A program made the position numbers and the translations under genes. DNA of 39,589 bases from a virus, in the IMG/VR virus record IMGVR_UViG_3300010885_046850, positions 1 through 39,589 of that record, one strand, 5' to 3'. Shown here piece after piece: positions 1-5,694 of the stretch. The stretch's first letter is position 1. Every line of letters starts with the position of its first letter. Below the pieces are notes generated by a model, which was given only the letters and a program-made list of their open reading frames with translations, searched no databases and was not told where the DNA came from.

Positions 1-270
1 CCAATGCCTGACAAGGATGCAAAGGGTAGCATGAAAAAGTGGGAGACTAAGCAGGACTTGTTGCAAGACCTCTACACAGCCCCCACAAACATCATGATTG
101 CAGGAACGGCTTGGGGTGCATACCAAACTCTAACCGAACACTTGGACTACTTCTCCAATCCGCGCAAGGATAACACAGAGGCTATTGCTATCAAGGCTAG
201 TGGCATGGACGACATTCACAATGCTAAGAAAAGCAATCTACTCACTATTGTAAAGTCGGTGTTAGTCTAA
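1..270 (+). CDS. DUF932-family protein, C-terminal part (cut by window start)
   Basis: The reading frame is open from base 1 and stops at 268-270, so the gene begins before the window. The visible 89 residues contain the pattern GTAWGAYQTLTEHLDY followed by a basic, Asn-rich stretch. This resembles the C-terminal part of DUF932 (TIGR03299, phage/plasmid-like proteins), where a G-T-x-x-G-x-x-N-A-x-T-E-x-x-D-H segment is typical. The biochemical role of DUF932 is not established; members are common in phages and plasmids near replication or small early genes. The M at position 4 is unlikely to be the true start, because the preceding codon is in frame and the domain is incomplete. The family call rests on a short conserved segment. 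Confidence 0.6.
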   Translation, partial: PMPDKDAKGSMKKWETKQDLLQDLYTAPTNIMIAGTAWGAYQTLTEHLDYFSNPRKDNTEAIAIKASGMDDIHNAKKSNLLTIVKSVLV

Positions 271-276
271 TCTAAG

Positions 277-298
277 GGTGGGGGCGAAAGCCCCCACC
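277..298 (+). repeat. GAAA-tetraloop hairpin, copy 1
   Basis: Perfect 9-bp stem GGTGGGGGC / GCCCCCACC closed by a GAAA (GNRA) tetraloop, seven bases after the DUF932 stop codon. Bases 279-302 recur exactly at 394-417, on the other side of tRNA-Tyr. There is no U-tract behind it, so it is not a standard intrinsic terminator. It may protect an mRNA 3' end or mark a processing site next to the tRNA (inference). Confidence 0.75.
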
Positions 299-303
299 TG
301 CGC

Positions 304-384
304 GCCTGACAGTCCCCAAGGTGGGGAAGCGGTCTGTAAAACCGTCACCATTCGGTATGCTTGGTTCGATTCCAAGGTTAGGCA
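304..384 (+). tRNA. tRNA-Tyr (anticodon GTA)
   Basis: A full cloverleaf can be drawn. Acceptor GCCTGAC 304-310 pairs with GTTAGGC 377-383 (one G-U). D stem TCCC/GGGA spans 313-327. Anticodon stem GCGGT/ACCGT carries loop CTGTAAA with GTA at 336-338. A long 14-nt variable region (346-359) marks a class II tRNA. T arm CTTGG-TTCGATT-CCAAG is 360-376. Discriminator is A384 and CCA is not encoded. A long variable arm with GTA is diagnostic of bacterial tRNA-Tyr. It is the only tRNA on the plus strand here. Confidence 0.93.
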
Positions 385-393
385 CTCAAGAGC

Positions 394-411
394 TGGGGGC
401 GAAAGCCCCCA
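394..411 (+). repeat. GAAA-tetraloop hairpin, copy 2
   Basis: Stem TGGGGGC / GCCCCCA with a GAAA loop. Bases 394-417 are identical to 279-302, so tRNA-Tyr is bracketed by two direct copies of the same hairpin about 115 bp apart. No U-tract follows. Either a duplicated RNA-processing/terminator element or the remnant of an insertion of the tRNA between repeats (inference). Confidence 0.75.
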
Positions 412-437
412 CCTGCGGGTCCCCGCTGAGCTGTAGC

Positions 438-491
438 CTATTTACGAGGTGGCCCGCGAGACCCTAATCTATTTACGATAGAACTTAGGGT
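438..491 (+). other. Leader with repeated TTTACGA motif and interrupted hairpin
   Basis: The 10-mer CTATTTACGA occurs at 438-447 and 469-478. The second copy sits in a hairpin: ACCCTAA 461-467 pairs with TTAGGGT 485-491, and TCTAT 468-472 pairs with ATAGA 478-482, leaving a TTACG loop and a 2-nt bulge. The core TTTACGA returns at 3252-3258, again in the loop of an inverted repeat. It lies between tRNA-Tyr and the first small gene, so a regulatory role is possible but unproven. Confidence 0.45.
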
Positions 492-504
492 ACCCTGAGT
501 TAAT

Positions 505-550
505 CGTTGTCAGAGGCATATGGTAGGCTGTGCCTACAACAACGAGGAGG
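505..550 (+). promoter_or_regulatory. Two-tier 5' leader hairpin next to a perfect Shine-Dalgarno
   Basis: CGTTGT 505-510 pairs with ACAACG 539-544, and inside it GTAGGC 523-528 pairs with GCCTAC 532-537 around a TGT loop. The outer stem ends directly at the AGGAGG at 545-550 that serves the gene starting at 555. The placement suggests a translational control or mRNA-stability element; this is inference from pairing only. Confidence 0.4.
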
Positions 551-554
551 AAAT

Positions 555-749
555 ATGTTAGATGTGTACCAAATCGATGGGGGACCTAGTGGTGTGTTCT
601 ATGAGGTCTATGTCGATTCCTGTCACCGTGATAACTATGTAGGCAAATTTGAGTGTCTGACCCATGTGCTAGACTATGCACAAGATGCTGAAGATGACTT
701 CACCGTTCATACATACGCCAAATGGTATAAGGAGAATGCAGATGAGTAA
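555..749 (+). CDS. Small hypothetical protein (64 aa)
   Basis: First gene of a rightward block of small, overlapping genes. ATG 555 follows a perfect AGGAGG; an upstream in-frame TTG at 507 lies inside the leader hairpin and is rejected. The product is acidic and aromatic-rich, starts MLDVYQIDGG and ends WYKENADE, with no membrane segment or known motif. It overlaps the next gene by 8 bases, which suggests translational coupling. Such short acidic proteins are typical of phage early regions. Function unknown. Confidence 0.7.
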   Translation: MLDVYQIDGGPSGVFYEVYVDSCHRDNYVGKFECLTHVLDYAQDAEDDFTVHTYAKWYKENADE

Positions 750-1011
750 CTACTACTACATTAAACAATACAAGGAAGTTATTGTTTCACAGACAGATGA
801 GATTAGTATTCATATTAGTGATGAAGAGTTCATTCGCTCTATTCCCGCCGATGTGTGGCAGAATGCACAGCATGGCGACAACGATGCCCTTGGCATCGTG
901 TGGCAAATGGCAATTGACGCTGGCTATGAAGATGAGTATGTGGACCGCGAGTATGCAGATGATGTTGAAGATTCTAAGCCTTCTTATTCCTATGAAGAAT
1001 GGAGAAACTAA
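742..1011 (+). CDS. Hypothetical acidic protein (89 aa) starting MSNYYYIK
   Basis: ATG 742 is chosen because AAGGAG (729-734) stands 7 bases upstream and the gene overlaps its predecessor; the longer frame from 676 lies inside the preceding gene. The protein is strongly acidic in its second half (DAGYEDEYVDREYADD). Its first eight residues, MSNYYYIK, are identical to the start of the GT2 protein at 35624-36379, although the codons differ. No catalytic motif was recognised. The stop overlaps the next ATG as TAATG. Function unknown. Confidence 0.7.
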   Translation: MSNYYYIKQYKEVIVSQTDEISIHISDEEFIRSIPADVWQNAQHGDNDALGIVWQMAIDAGYEDEYVDREYADDVEDSKPSYSYEEWRN

Positions 1012-1250
1012 TGGCGCAAGGTTATGATGGATTAGAGATTGATTTTCACCAGTTATGCCAATACATCTATGAAGGTTTTGGTCAATGGGCAGTCATTGCA
1101 TTTGTAAATGACAGGCAGCATAACGGAGACCTGAAAGACATCAAATGGCATACCTGTGATGCCTGTGACAATTTTAATCCATTTGAGAATGGCGTTTGCC
1201 TAGTCTGTGGAGAATGCCTTTTCCCACAAGCGATTGGAAATAAGCAATGA
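1011..1250 (+). CDS. Small zinc-ribbon-like protein (79 aa)
   Basis: Starts at the ATG in the TAATG overlap, with GGAG at 1001-1004. The C-terminal half has a CDAC knuckle followed by CLVCGEC, a two-knuckle arrangement typical of small zinc ribbons. The N-terminal half is aromatic (YIYEGFGQWAV) without a recognised fold. The gene is translationally coupled to its neighbours. Zinc binding is inferred from Cys spacing. It could act in nucleic-acid or protein binding, but nothing in the sequence decides this. Confidence 0.65.
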   Translation: MAQGYDGLEIDFHQLCQYIYEGFGQWAVIAFVNDRQHNGDLKDIKWHTCDACDNFNPFENGVCLVCGECLFPQAIGNKQ

Positions 1251-1265
1251 TTGAGGAGAGCAACA

Positions 1266-1469
1266 ATGTCTAGTTCACAACACATCACCATTATTCGTCC
1301 CAAGATTGGGCAAGGCTACACAGACGCAGAATGGGGGGCTATTACCAAGTTTATTGAGAGTTACTACGAGTTAGTAACAGAAAAAATAGATATGCAAGAG
1401 TGGCTAGTATGCGAAACTTGCCAAGCCCTAGAAGACACAGTCGATTGTACATGTGAGGAGAAACTATGA
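1266..1469 (+). CDS. Small hypothetical protein with C-terminal Cys cluster (67 aa)
   Basis: ATG 1266 has GAGGAG at 1254-1259; the TTG at 1251 is rejected because it overlaps that ribosome site. The C-terminus has CETC, then CTC within the last residues, a possible metal site. The central part is helical and acidic (TDAEWGAITKFIESYYELV). It overlaps the next gene by ATGA. Function unknown. Confidence 0.65.
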   Translation: MSSSQHITIIRPKIGQGYTDAEWGAITKFIESYYELVTEKIDMQEWLVCETCQALEDTVDCTCEEKL

Positions 1470-1690
1470 TTGAACACCACTTTGTAGTTGCATATAATAG
1501 AGATACAGGTCACTACTATCTATCTAGGGAAGATTATTTCTTGAAAGATGGAACTACCTATGATACATCCACAGGCAAATTCCGGCATACACATTCATCT
1601 GAAATAAAAGAAGATGCAGATGCATATGATTGGCTAAATGCTGCACTTACCAAGTTATCTGATGAAACAACGAAGGTGGGGAATCTATGA
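1466..1690 (+). CDS. Small hypothetical protein (74 aa)
   Basis: ATG 1466 overlaps the previous stop (ATGA) and has GAGGAG at 1455-1460. The product is polar with many Asp, Tyr and His residues (VAYNRDTGHYYLSREDYF). No domain recognised. ATGA coupling to both neighbours supports a real gene in a polycistronic unit. Confidence 0.65.
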   Translation: MIEHHFVVAYNRDTGHYYLSREDYFLKDGTTYDTSTGKFRHTHSSEIKEDADAYDWLNAALTKLSDETTKVGNL

Positions 1691-1890
1691 GAGTAGTAGC
1701 ACCTAAAGGGGGGAACATTGGTTACTTTATGAAACAAGGTATTCTTTGTTCCGCCCCCATGATGTTGGAAGAACAAAAACTTGACTTAAAGGATATGATT
1801 GTGGTAGACTACTTTGACCCTGATACAGACATGGAAGAGGCGTTTAACGCCCTGAGCCTATTGGAGAAATATGATGACGAACTTGCCTGA
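1687..1890 (+). CDS. Small hypothetical protein (67 aa)
   Basis: Begins in an ATGA overlap with the previous gene, preceded by a weak purine-rich GGTGGGG. The C-terminal half is acidic (YFDPDTDMEEAFNALSLLEKYDDELA). No motif recognised. The 3' end overlaps the next frame by 20 bases. Function unknown. Confidence 0.6.
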   Translation: MRVVAPKGGNIGYFMKQGILCSAPMMLEEQKLDLKDMIVVDYFDPDTDMEEAFNALSLLEKYDDELA

Positions 1891-2083
1891 ACGCATTAAT
1901 GTAATGCGAGTAATTACATACGATGTTGAGAAAATTATTGAGGACATTTGTCAGTGTGATGAGAAAACTCCAGACCAAGTGACTCTTGATGATTGCTTGT
2001 CTTTCATTGAGGATTGGGTCGCTGAAGACTTCGGCTCAACACGCGGACTCATCTACCAAGACGAGAATGGAGAAGAACTATGA
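1871..2083 (+). CDS. Small hypothetical acidic protein (70 aa)
   Basis: The sequence reads ATGATG at 1871. GGAG at 1863-1866 is 4 bases before the first ATG and 7 before the second (1874), so the second may be used. The protein is Asp/Glu-rich (IIEDICQCDEKTPDQVTLDDCLSF is read as two short segments, IIEDICQCDE and DDCLSFIEDW). No known domain. It overlaps the next gene by ATGA. Function unknown. Confidence 0.6.
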   Translation: MMTNLPERINVMRVITYDVEKIIEDICQCDEKTPDQVTLDDCLSFIEDWVAEDFGSTRGLIYQDENGEEL

Positions 2084-2418
2084 GTAACATCAATGATAGT
2101 ATCAGCCCAGACGCATATGGTTGCTGGATTGATTGTGGTAGTGAAAGTGCAAATACATTTTCATATCGAATTATCAAGTTAGCAATTTCGTATGGATACG
2201 ATGTAGACGAAGTTCAATTAGAAAAAGATATGGCTGAATATGACGACTTATCACTAGAAGACCAAGCAGATGTTTCGCAGGGATTGTGGGAAGAATCTGC
2301 ATTGGCTCTTGATTGGATGAATAGTCAAATCGAAGACAAGGTTTTCTATTTCTATGTAGACGACAATTGTCTATTTCTAACTCGGGACGATGAGACTGGA
2401 ATGGAGTACAACGTATGA
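2080..2418 (+). CDS. Hypothetical acidic protein (112 aa)
   Basis: ATG 2080 overlaps the previous stop and is preceded by GGAGAAG. The protein has a helical acidic middle (LEKDMAEYDDLSLEDQADV) and a beta-rich end (VFYFYVDDNCLFLTRDDETG). No catalytic motif. ATGA overlap to the next gene shows one transcript. Function unknown. Confidence 0.65.
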   Translation: MSNINDSISPDAYGCWIDCGSESANTFSYRIIKLAISYGYDVDEVQLEKDMAEYDDLSLEDQADVSQGLWEESALALDWMNSQIEDKVFYFYVDDNCLFLTRDDETGMEYNV

Positions 2419-2753
2419 CAAAGAGAGATTATCTTAGAAGTATTGGATTTATCGTGGGGGAACGAGGGAGATTCACAGATGCTATGAATGCAGCTCTTTC
2501 CTCTTACACAGGTACATTTAGTGAACCTAGTAAAGATAAGGAAGTAAAGGAAGCCAATACATGGTATCCGTCTTCCCCCACACCAGTCCGCCCCAAGTAT
2601 GCACTGGTTGGATACACGGAGTATGACACGGAGGTGCGATTTGATGGGTGTACCCGGTGCAAGGCTCACATGATTTATTGCATCTGTGTAGAGGGCATCA
2701 AGGCCCCCAGCATCGTAGTTCGATCTGATGATCCGCTTGTATGCGTAGCATAA
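2415..2753 (+). CDS. Lsr2-C-domain-like DNA-binding protein with C-terminal Cys motif
   Basis: The N-terminus reads RDYLRSIGFIVGERGRF, which matches the pattern of the Lsr2 C-terminal DNA-binding domain: Trp/Tyr-Leu helix, Gly-aromatic-x-Val, then an R-G-R AT-hook-like loop and a second helix (DAMNAALSSY). Lsr2 is the actinobacterial H-NS-like silencer that binds AT-rich DNA minor grooves. The N-terminal Lsr2 dimerisation domain is absent; a C-terminal tail with CTRCKAH and CIC replaces it, perhaps a metal site. A phage copy could compete with host Lsr2 or control early genes (inference). The match is short, so another small helix-turn-helix-like family is possible. Confidence 0.5.
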   Translation: MTKRDYLRSIGFIVGERGRFTDAMNAALSSYTGTFSEPSKDKEVKEANTWYPSSPTPVRPKYALVGYTEYDTEVRFDGCTRCKAHMIYCICVEGIKAPSIVVRSDDPLVCVA

Positions 2754-2770
2754 CCGATGTCGGGGGGACA

Positions 2771-2779
2771 TGATACAAT
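2771..2779 (+). promoter_or_regulatory. Extended -10 promoter candidate TGATACAAT
   Basis: TGATACAAT is a TGn extended -10 box one base from consensus. It lies 27 bases before the ATG of the gene at 2806, in the only real gap of the rightward block. No clear -35 is seen. The same TGATAnnnT form appears before minus-strand genes at 7509, 29022 and 29541. Confidence 0.45.
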
Positions 2780-2805
2780 AGCCGTTACATAGATAGGAGT
2801 TACTA

Positions 2806-3111
2806 ATGCCTACACCGTCAGAGAAAGTATCCAAGTTTCTAGGAGAAAATCTGTCCAATAGCCGTATCAACGAAGTATCCATCGCGTCAGATTTGGCGCA
2901 TGAACCCTATGATGTGCAGGCTAGATTCATGAACATCGCCCTTGCCTACATCTACCTAATGTCCTACACAGGAAGTGATGTGGCAGTACGCATGGATTTG
3001 ATTGAATTGGCTAGCCTATGCAGGAACATTAGGGAATTAGCGATTGACTATCTCATCACGCCAGAGCCATTCGGCGTGGCGGGATACGAAGAATACTCTA
3101 CTATGCTATAA
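2806..3111 (+). CDS. Hypothetical helical protein (101 aa), last gene of rightward block
   Basis: ATG 2806 has TAGGAG 8 bases upstream, and the gene has its own extended -10 candidate, so it may be transcribed separately. The protein is mostly helical (LAHEPYDVQARFMNIALAY; MDLIELASLCRNIRELAIDY) without a recognised motif. A strong intrinsic terminator follows 68 bases after its stop. Adjacent to the putative origin, so a replication-linked role is conceivable but unsupported by sequence. Confidence 0.65.
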   Translation: MPTPSEKVSKFLGENLSNSRINEVSIASDLAHEPYDVQARFMNIALAYIYLMSYTGSDVAVRMDLIELASLCRNIRELAIDYLITPEPFGVAGYEEYSTML

Positions 3112-3178
3112 TATATACCTAGACAAACAGACAAGGACCTCTGGATAGTTTAATCCACTTCCTTTTATAGTCTGTATG

Positions 3179-3210
3179 GCCCCCCGGTTGCGGAGCCGGG
3201 GGGCTTTCTA
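3179..3210 (+). terminator. Intrinsic terminator of the rightward block
   Basis: Perfect 9-bp GC stem GCCCCCCGG (3179-3187) / CCGGGGGGC (3196-3204), 8-nt loop, then TTTCTA. It ends the rightward gene block before the origin-like region. Confidence 0.85.
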
Positions 3211-3241
3211 TTGCCCAAATATCTAACCGCTACCGCATGGC

Positions 3242-3270
3242 ATATAGCTCCTTTACGAATAGAGCTATAT
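3242..3270. repeat. Perfect inverted repeat with TTTACGA loop
   Basis: ATATAGCTC (3242-3250) and GAGCTATAT (3262-3270) pair perfectly around an 11-nt centre containing TTTACGA, the motif also found at 441-447 and 472-478. Lies between the terminator and the DnaA-box array. Could be a protein-binding operator or an RNA hairpin. Confidence 0.6.
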
Positions 3271-3279
3271 TTACCTGCA

Positions 3280-3333
3280 AAGTGGAGGGAGTCATGTGTT
3301 TTACCTAGGTAAAATAGGTACCAAGTGGAGGGA
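3280..3333 (+). repeat. Direct repeat AAGTGGAGGGA (two copies) flanking a palindrome
   Basis: AAGTGGAGGGA occurs at 3280-3290 and 3323-3333. Between the copies is the perfect 16-bp palindrome TTTTACCTAGGTAAAA (3299-3314). The symmetric layout looks like binding sites for a dimeric regulator or initiator; inference only. Confidence 0.6.
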
Positions 3334-3344
3334 AATACACGAAA

Positions 3345-3389
3345 TCGGGCACATTTATATGATTTTTCCCATATATTTTATATGCCCGA
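3345..3389. repeat. Inverted repeat TCGGGCA / TGCCCGA around an AT-rich core
   Basis: TCGGGCA at 3345-3351 and TGCCCGA at 3383-3389 enclose 31 almost pure A/T bases. Part of the dense repeat structure leading into the DnaA-box array. Confidence 0.5.
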
Positions 3390-3419
3390 CCCGCGTGTTA
3401 TAGATCATATTACGAACAC

Positions 3420-3575
3420 CCTGTGGATATCCTGTGAATATTGTGTATAAACCCCCATTTACCTGTGGATAACCTGTGGATAACATGTTAATAACCTGTG
3501 GATAAGGGGCGGCTAATACTACCTATAACCTTAATCTATATTCTATTATGTATTTTATTATATATTTACTGCATT
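3420..3575. other. Putative replication origin: phased DnaA-box-like array plus AT-rich tract
   Basis: Exact TGTGGATAA 9-mers (reverse of the bacterial DnaA box TTATCCACA) lie at 3464, 3475 and 3497, with a degenerate TGTTAATAA at 3486, so four units stand exactly 11 bp apart. Upstream are TGTGGATAT 3422, TGTGAATAT 3433 and TGTGTATAA 3442 (22 bp before 3464). From about 3510 to 3575 the sequence is nearly all A/T, as expected for an unwinding element. The site lies where genes switch from rightward to leftward. No dnaA gene is in the window, so host DnaA or an unseen phage protein would bind. Confidence 0.75.
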
Positions 3576-3856
3576 TATCTGTGGAAATGTCCGCTAGATG
3601 AGTTCAATAGCAGTCTAATCTTGGATATATCTTCTGCTACTCTATCTACAATCTCATTAGTTTCCATATTGAGACCATATTCTTTTCTCATCATCTTTCT
3701 ATCTAGTTCTGCAGCTCTATTGGATGCAGATAATAGTAATCCAGATAATACAATAGCCTCTAGAGATAGTATCATAGTTAATAGACCAAAGGGGAAGGGT
3801 TCTACTTTTACTATTATCCATCCCGCCCACCATACTACATGCAATAAAAGGAACAA
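3575..3856 (-). CDS. DUF1003 membrane protein (start uncertain)
   Basis: The protein has a first membrane segment (FLLLHVVWWAGWIIV), a second (FGLLTMILSLEAIVLSGLLL) and then SASNRAAELDRK, the typical DUF1003 pattern of SLEA-hydrophobic-S-x-NR-x-x-x-x-DR, and a C-terminal amphipathic helix. DUF1003 proteins are small two-pass inner-membrane proteins of unknown role. The boundary given starts at a TTG (3856), but homology reaches further upstream: residues EKKAEYVSDIVAIWSGKP are in frame up to 3934. The only in-frame ATG, 3941-3943, is followed by an isoleucine codon and then a TAA at 3935-3937. So either a non-standard start, a sequence error or a crippled gene is involved. Confidence 0.6.
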   Translation of the reverse strand: MFLLLHVVWWAGWIIVKVEPFPFGLLTMILSLEAIVLSGLLLSASNRAAELDRKMMRKEYGLNMETNEIVDRVAEDISKIRLLLNSSSGHFHR

Positions 3857-4015
3857 AGGCTTCCCTGACCAAATAGCAACAATATCAGAGACATACTCTG
3901 CTTTTTTTTCTATTTTGTTCAGAATTTTCTTTATTTAGATCATCGCCTTTTTATATAGATTAAGAGTAAGTTTTACCTCACTCCCAATACTATTTTACCA
4001 GACTAATAATCTTAA

Positions 4016-4603
4016 TTACTTTCTTTTCCAGCTTTCCCATACCCAAGCATAGAACCAATCTAGGTTATGAGTATTGGTAAGCCTGTCTCTAAGCTCTTGA
4101 ATCTTATCAGCTAGTACCGGAATCATATGCCATTGAATCTGGTAGTTCTTGACAATATTAATCAAACCGCTGTCAAGCAAATCCTCTACAACATTATACT
4201 CAGATCCCTCAATGTTTGACTTTATCAAGTCTATTGAGGTGATATTGTTATCCTTGATGTATGTGGAAAGCTTGATAGTTTTACAATCGTATGTTTGGTT
4301 TCCAGCTATATACATGCTGCTACCATTGTCTTCGTAAACTATCTGACCATCCCCCGCGTATCCCTCAACCGCTAATTTGTGTAAAGTGACCTTCGGATTG
4401 TCTTTGAATTTCTCATAGCAGATATCGTAGAATTCATTGATTGGCTCAAAAATATGAATATAAGGATTGAATAGCTTGATTATATTCTCAGACCACTCAC
4501 CCTTGAATCCACCTAAATCTATAATGACTGAGTTCTCGTCAAGGTCATATTGATACCTTAAAGCCTCGCCATTATCCCTCAGCCATTTCTGAAAATCTTG
4601 CAT
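4016..4603 (-). CDS. FkbM-family methyltransferase
   Basis: A 195-residue SAM-dependent methyltransferase. Motif I is VIIDLGGFKGEWS; the acidic end of strand 2 is HIFEPINEFYD; then come KLAVEGYAGDG and a post-motif IDLIKSNIEGSEYNVVEDL, which matches the FkbM signature (hD-hhKhDhEGxE). FkbM enzymes mostly methylate hydroxyl groups on sugars or polyketides. It is the most promoter-distal named gene of the accessory block and is separate from the glycan operon, which has its own FkbM at 20873-21514. Its start overlaps the stop of the next gene upstream. It may methylate a glycan made by that operon (inference). Confidence 0.85.
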   Translation of the reverse strand: MQDFQKWLRDNGEALRYQYDLDENSVIIDLGGFKGEWSENIIKLFNPYIHIFEPINEFYDICYEKFKDNPKVTLHKLAVEGYAGDGQIVYEDNGSSMYIAGNQTYDCKTIKLSTYIKDNNITSIDLIKSNIEGSEYNVVEDLLDSGLINIVKNYQIQWHMIPVLADKIQELRDRLTNTHNLDWFYAWVWESWKRK

Positions 4604-4845
4604 TATTTTACCAACGACTGGCTGGCGGCATTTAGCTGTGTTTGGGAAATGAGTTCATTGAATTTCTCCATATAGGTATTGATGACTGTTGCTGTATCTG
4701 ATACTGCATACTCTGTGTACTTTTGGATAGTCTCATCATCATCCGCCGGAATTCTATCATCGATTGCCCATTCTTCTAGCAATGTCCTGGCAGTCTCCAT
4801 GACAATATATTCAAGTGCATCTGATGTCAATGGTACTTCAGCCAT
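4603..4845 (-). CDS. Hypothetical helical protein (80 aa)
   Basis: Acidic, predicted all-helical protein (ALEYIVMETARTLLEEW; IQKYTEYAVSDTATVINTYMEKF). No known motif. The ATG follows the GroES stop closely, and the end overlaps the FkbM start by one base, so it is co-translated with both. Function unknown. Confidence 0.6.
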   Translation of the reverse strand: MAEVPLTSDALEYIVMETARTLLEEWAIDDRIPADDDETIQKYTEYAVSDTATVINTYMEKFNELISQTQLNAASQSLVK

Positions 4846-4846
4846 A

Positions 4847-5119
4847 TTAGACTACCTTCCCATATAGGTACTGATAAACCATAATAAGATATTCTTCGCC
4901 ATCTTCTTCAACTTCCGCCCCAATATTGGTGGCAAATACAACATGGTCGCCTACTTCGATTGTATCAGGCACACCAGCGCCCTTAGACATTACGATGCCA
5001 CGAGGTAGCTCCTGCTCGAAATCGGATGTGGCGATATACAAACCAGATGTGGTTGTCTTCTCATCATCTTCTACTTTATCTTTTTTGATCAATACATGAT
5101 CTCCGAGTGTTTGAATCAT
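4847..5119 (-). CDS. groES: GroES-like co-chaperonin (Cpn10)
   Basis: 90 residues, the usual Cpn10 size. It begins IQTLGDHVLIKKDKVEDDEKTTTSG, matching the GroES start (hxPLxDRVhVKxxxxExxT-xGGhhhP), and contains PRGIVMSKGAG and IEVGDHVVFATNIGAEV, equivalent to the xGxVxAVGxG and VKVGDxVLFxKYxGxE segments. The mobile loop corresponds to TTTSGLYIATSDF; it has Ile where GroEL-binding IVL is usual. Phage co-chaperonins (T4 gp31 type) replace host GroES to fold capsid proteins. It abuts an HslV-like protease gene, suggesting a protein-quality unit. Confidence 0.88.
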   Translation of the reverse strand: MIQTLGDHVLIKKDKVEDDEKTTTSGLYIATSDFEQELPRGIVMSKGAGVPDTIEVGDHVVFATNIGAEVEEDGEEYLIMVYQYLYGKVV

Positions 5120-5694
5120 TATTCTCCTATAGTTAGTACGTCAAATGGTGCTGAACAGGTCGTAGAATGCTTTGCAGCGACCTGTAGCGCACCGTTAATT
5201 TGTTCTGCTAGATGTTTGCTACCATATATATTTTTATACGCTGACAAAGCTCCTACAGCGTATTCGGATGCTGACCCGATTGCTGCATAATTATCGGCAT
5301 ATTCAATGGCAGCAAGATCATATTCAATCTCAAAGATTCTGCCTTCTATGCCGACTATCAAGCCAGACACTGAGGGTCCGATTTCTTCCTTATGGTCGAA
5401 CATTTCAAACTGATTTTCTTCCAAAAAGGATTTCAATTGTGGGCAGAATATCGTATTCATGAATTCATCTAAGTCTCCGTCTAATTCCGGAACATATGCA
5501 GGTGGCTCAAATCCGTACTGGATTAACTTGCCAAACCTAATACTACCTGCATATCCGAATAGATACTGATATCTTACGAATACCTTAGGGTGTGCAGATG
5601 TAGCAATGAATCCACCATTGTCTGATACCGCTCTATCCCCGCCCATGACAGTAATTTTACTGATTGGATCACCGATGGCGACAATACAAGTCAT
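5119..5694 (-). CDS. HslV/proteasome beta-like Ntn-hydrolase
   Basis: 191 residues beginning M-T-C-I-V-A-I, so removal of Met would expose Thr1 as in HslV (TTIVSVR). An Asp in GGDRAVSD (residue 20) and a Lys in HPKVF (residue 37) fit the proteasome Asp17 and Lys33 positions. FGYAGSIRFGKL matches the GxAGxxxD/G segment, and AIGSASEYAVGALSAY matches the G-S-G-x-x-x-A-x-G-A loop. These point to an active threonine peptidase of the HslV type, forming a ring in the cytoplasm. No HslU/ATPase partner is in the window, so it may work alone or with a host unfoldase. Its stop overlaps the groES start by one base. Confidence 0.82.
   Translation of the reverse strand: MTCIVAIGDPISKITVMGGDRAVSDNGGFIATSAHPKVFVRYQYLFGYAGSIRFGKLIQYGFEPPAYVPELDGDLDEFMNTIFCPQLKSFLEENQFEMFDHKEEIGPSVSGLIVGIEGRIFEIEYDLAAIEYADNYAAIGSASEYAVGALSAYKNIYGSKHLAEQINGALQVAAKHSTTCSAPFDVLTIGE

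Noticed and set aside
304-417. tRNA-Tyr with flanking repeats as an attachment site
   Set aside because: No integrase gene in the window, and the repeats are self-complementary hairpins and not tRNA-end copies.
2352-2882. Minus-strand frame of 176 residues
   Set aside because: Antisense to the overlapping small genes on the plus strand, which have good ribosome sites and ATGA coupling.
3498-3938. Plus-strand frame of 146 residues across the origin and DUF1003
   Set aside because: It starts in the DnaA-box array, has no ribosome site and runs antisense to a gene with clear DUF1003 pattern.
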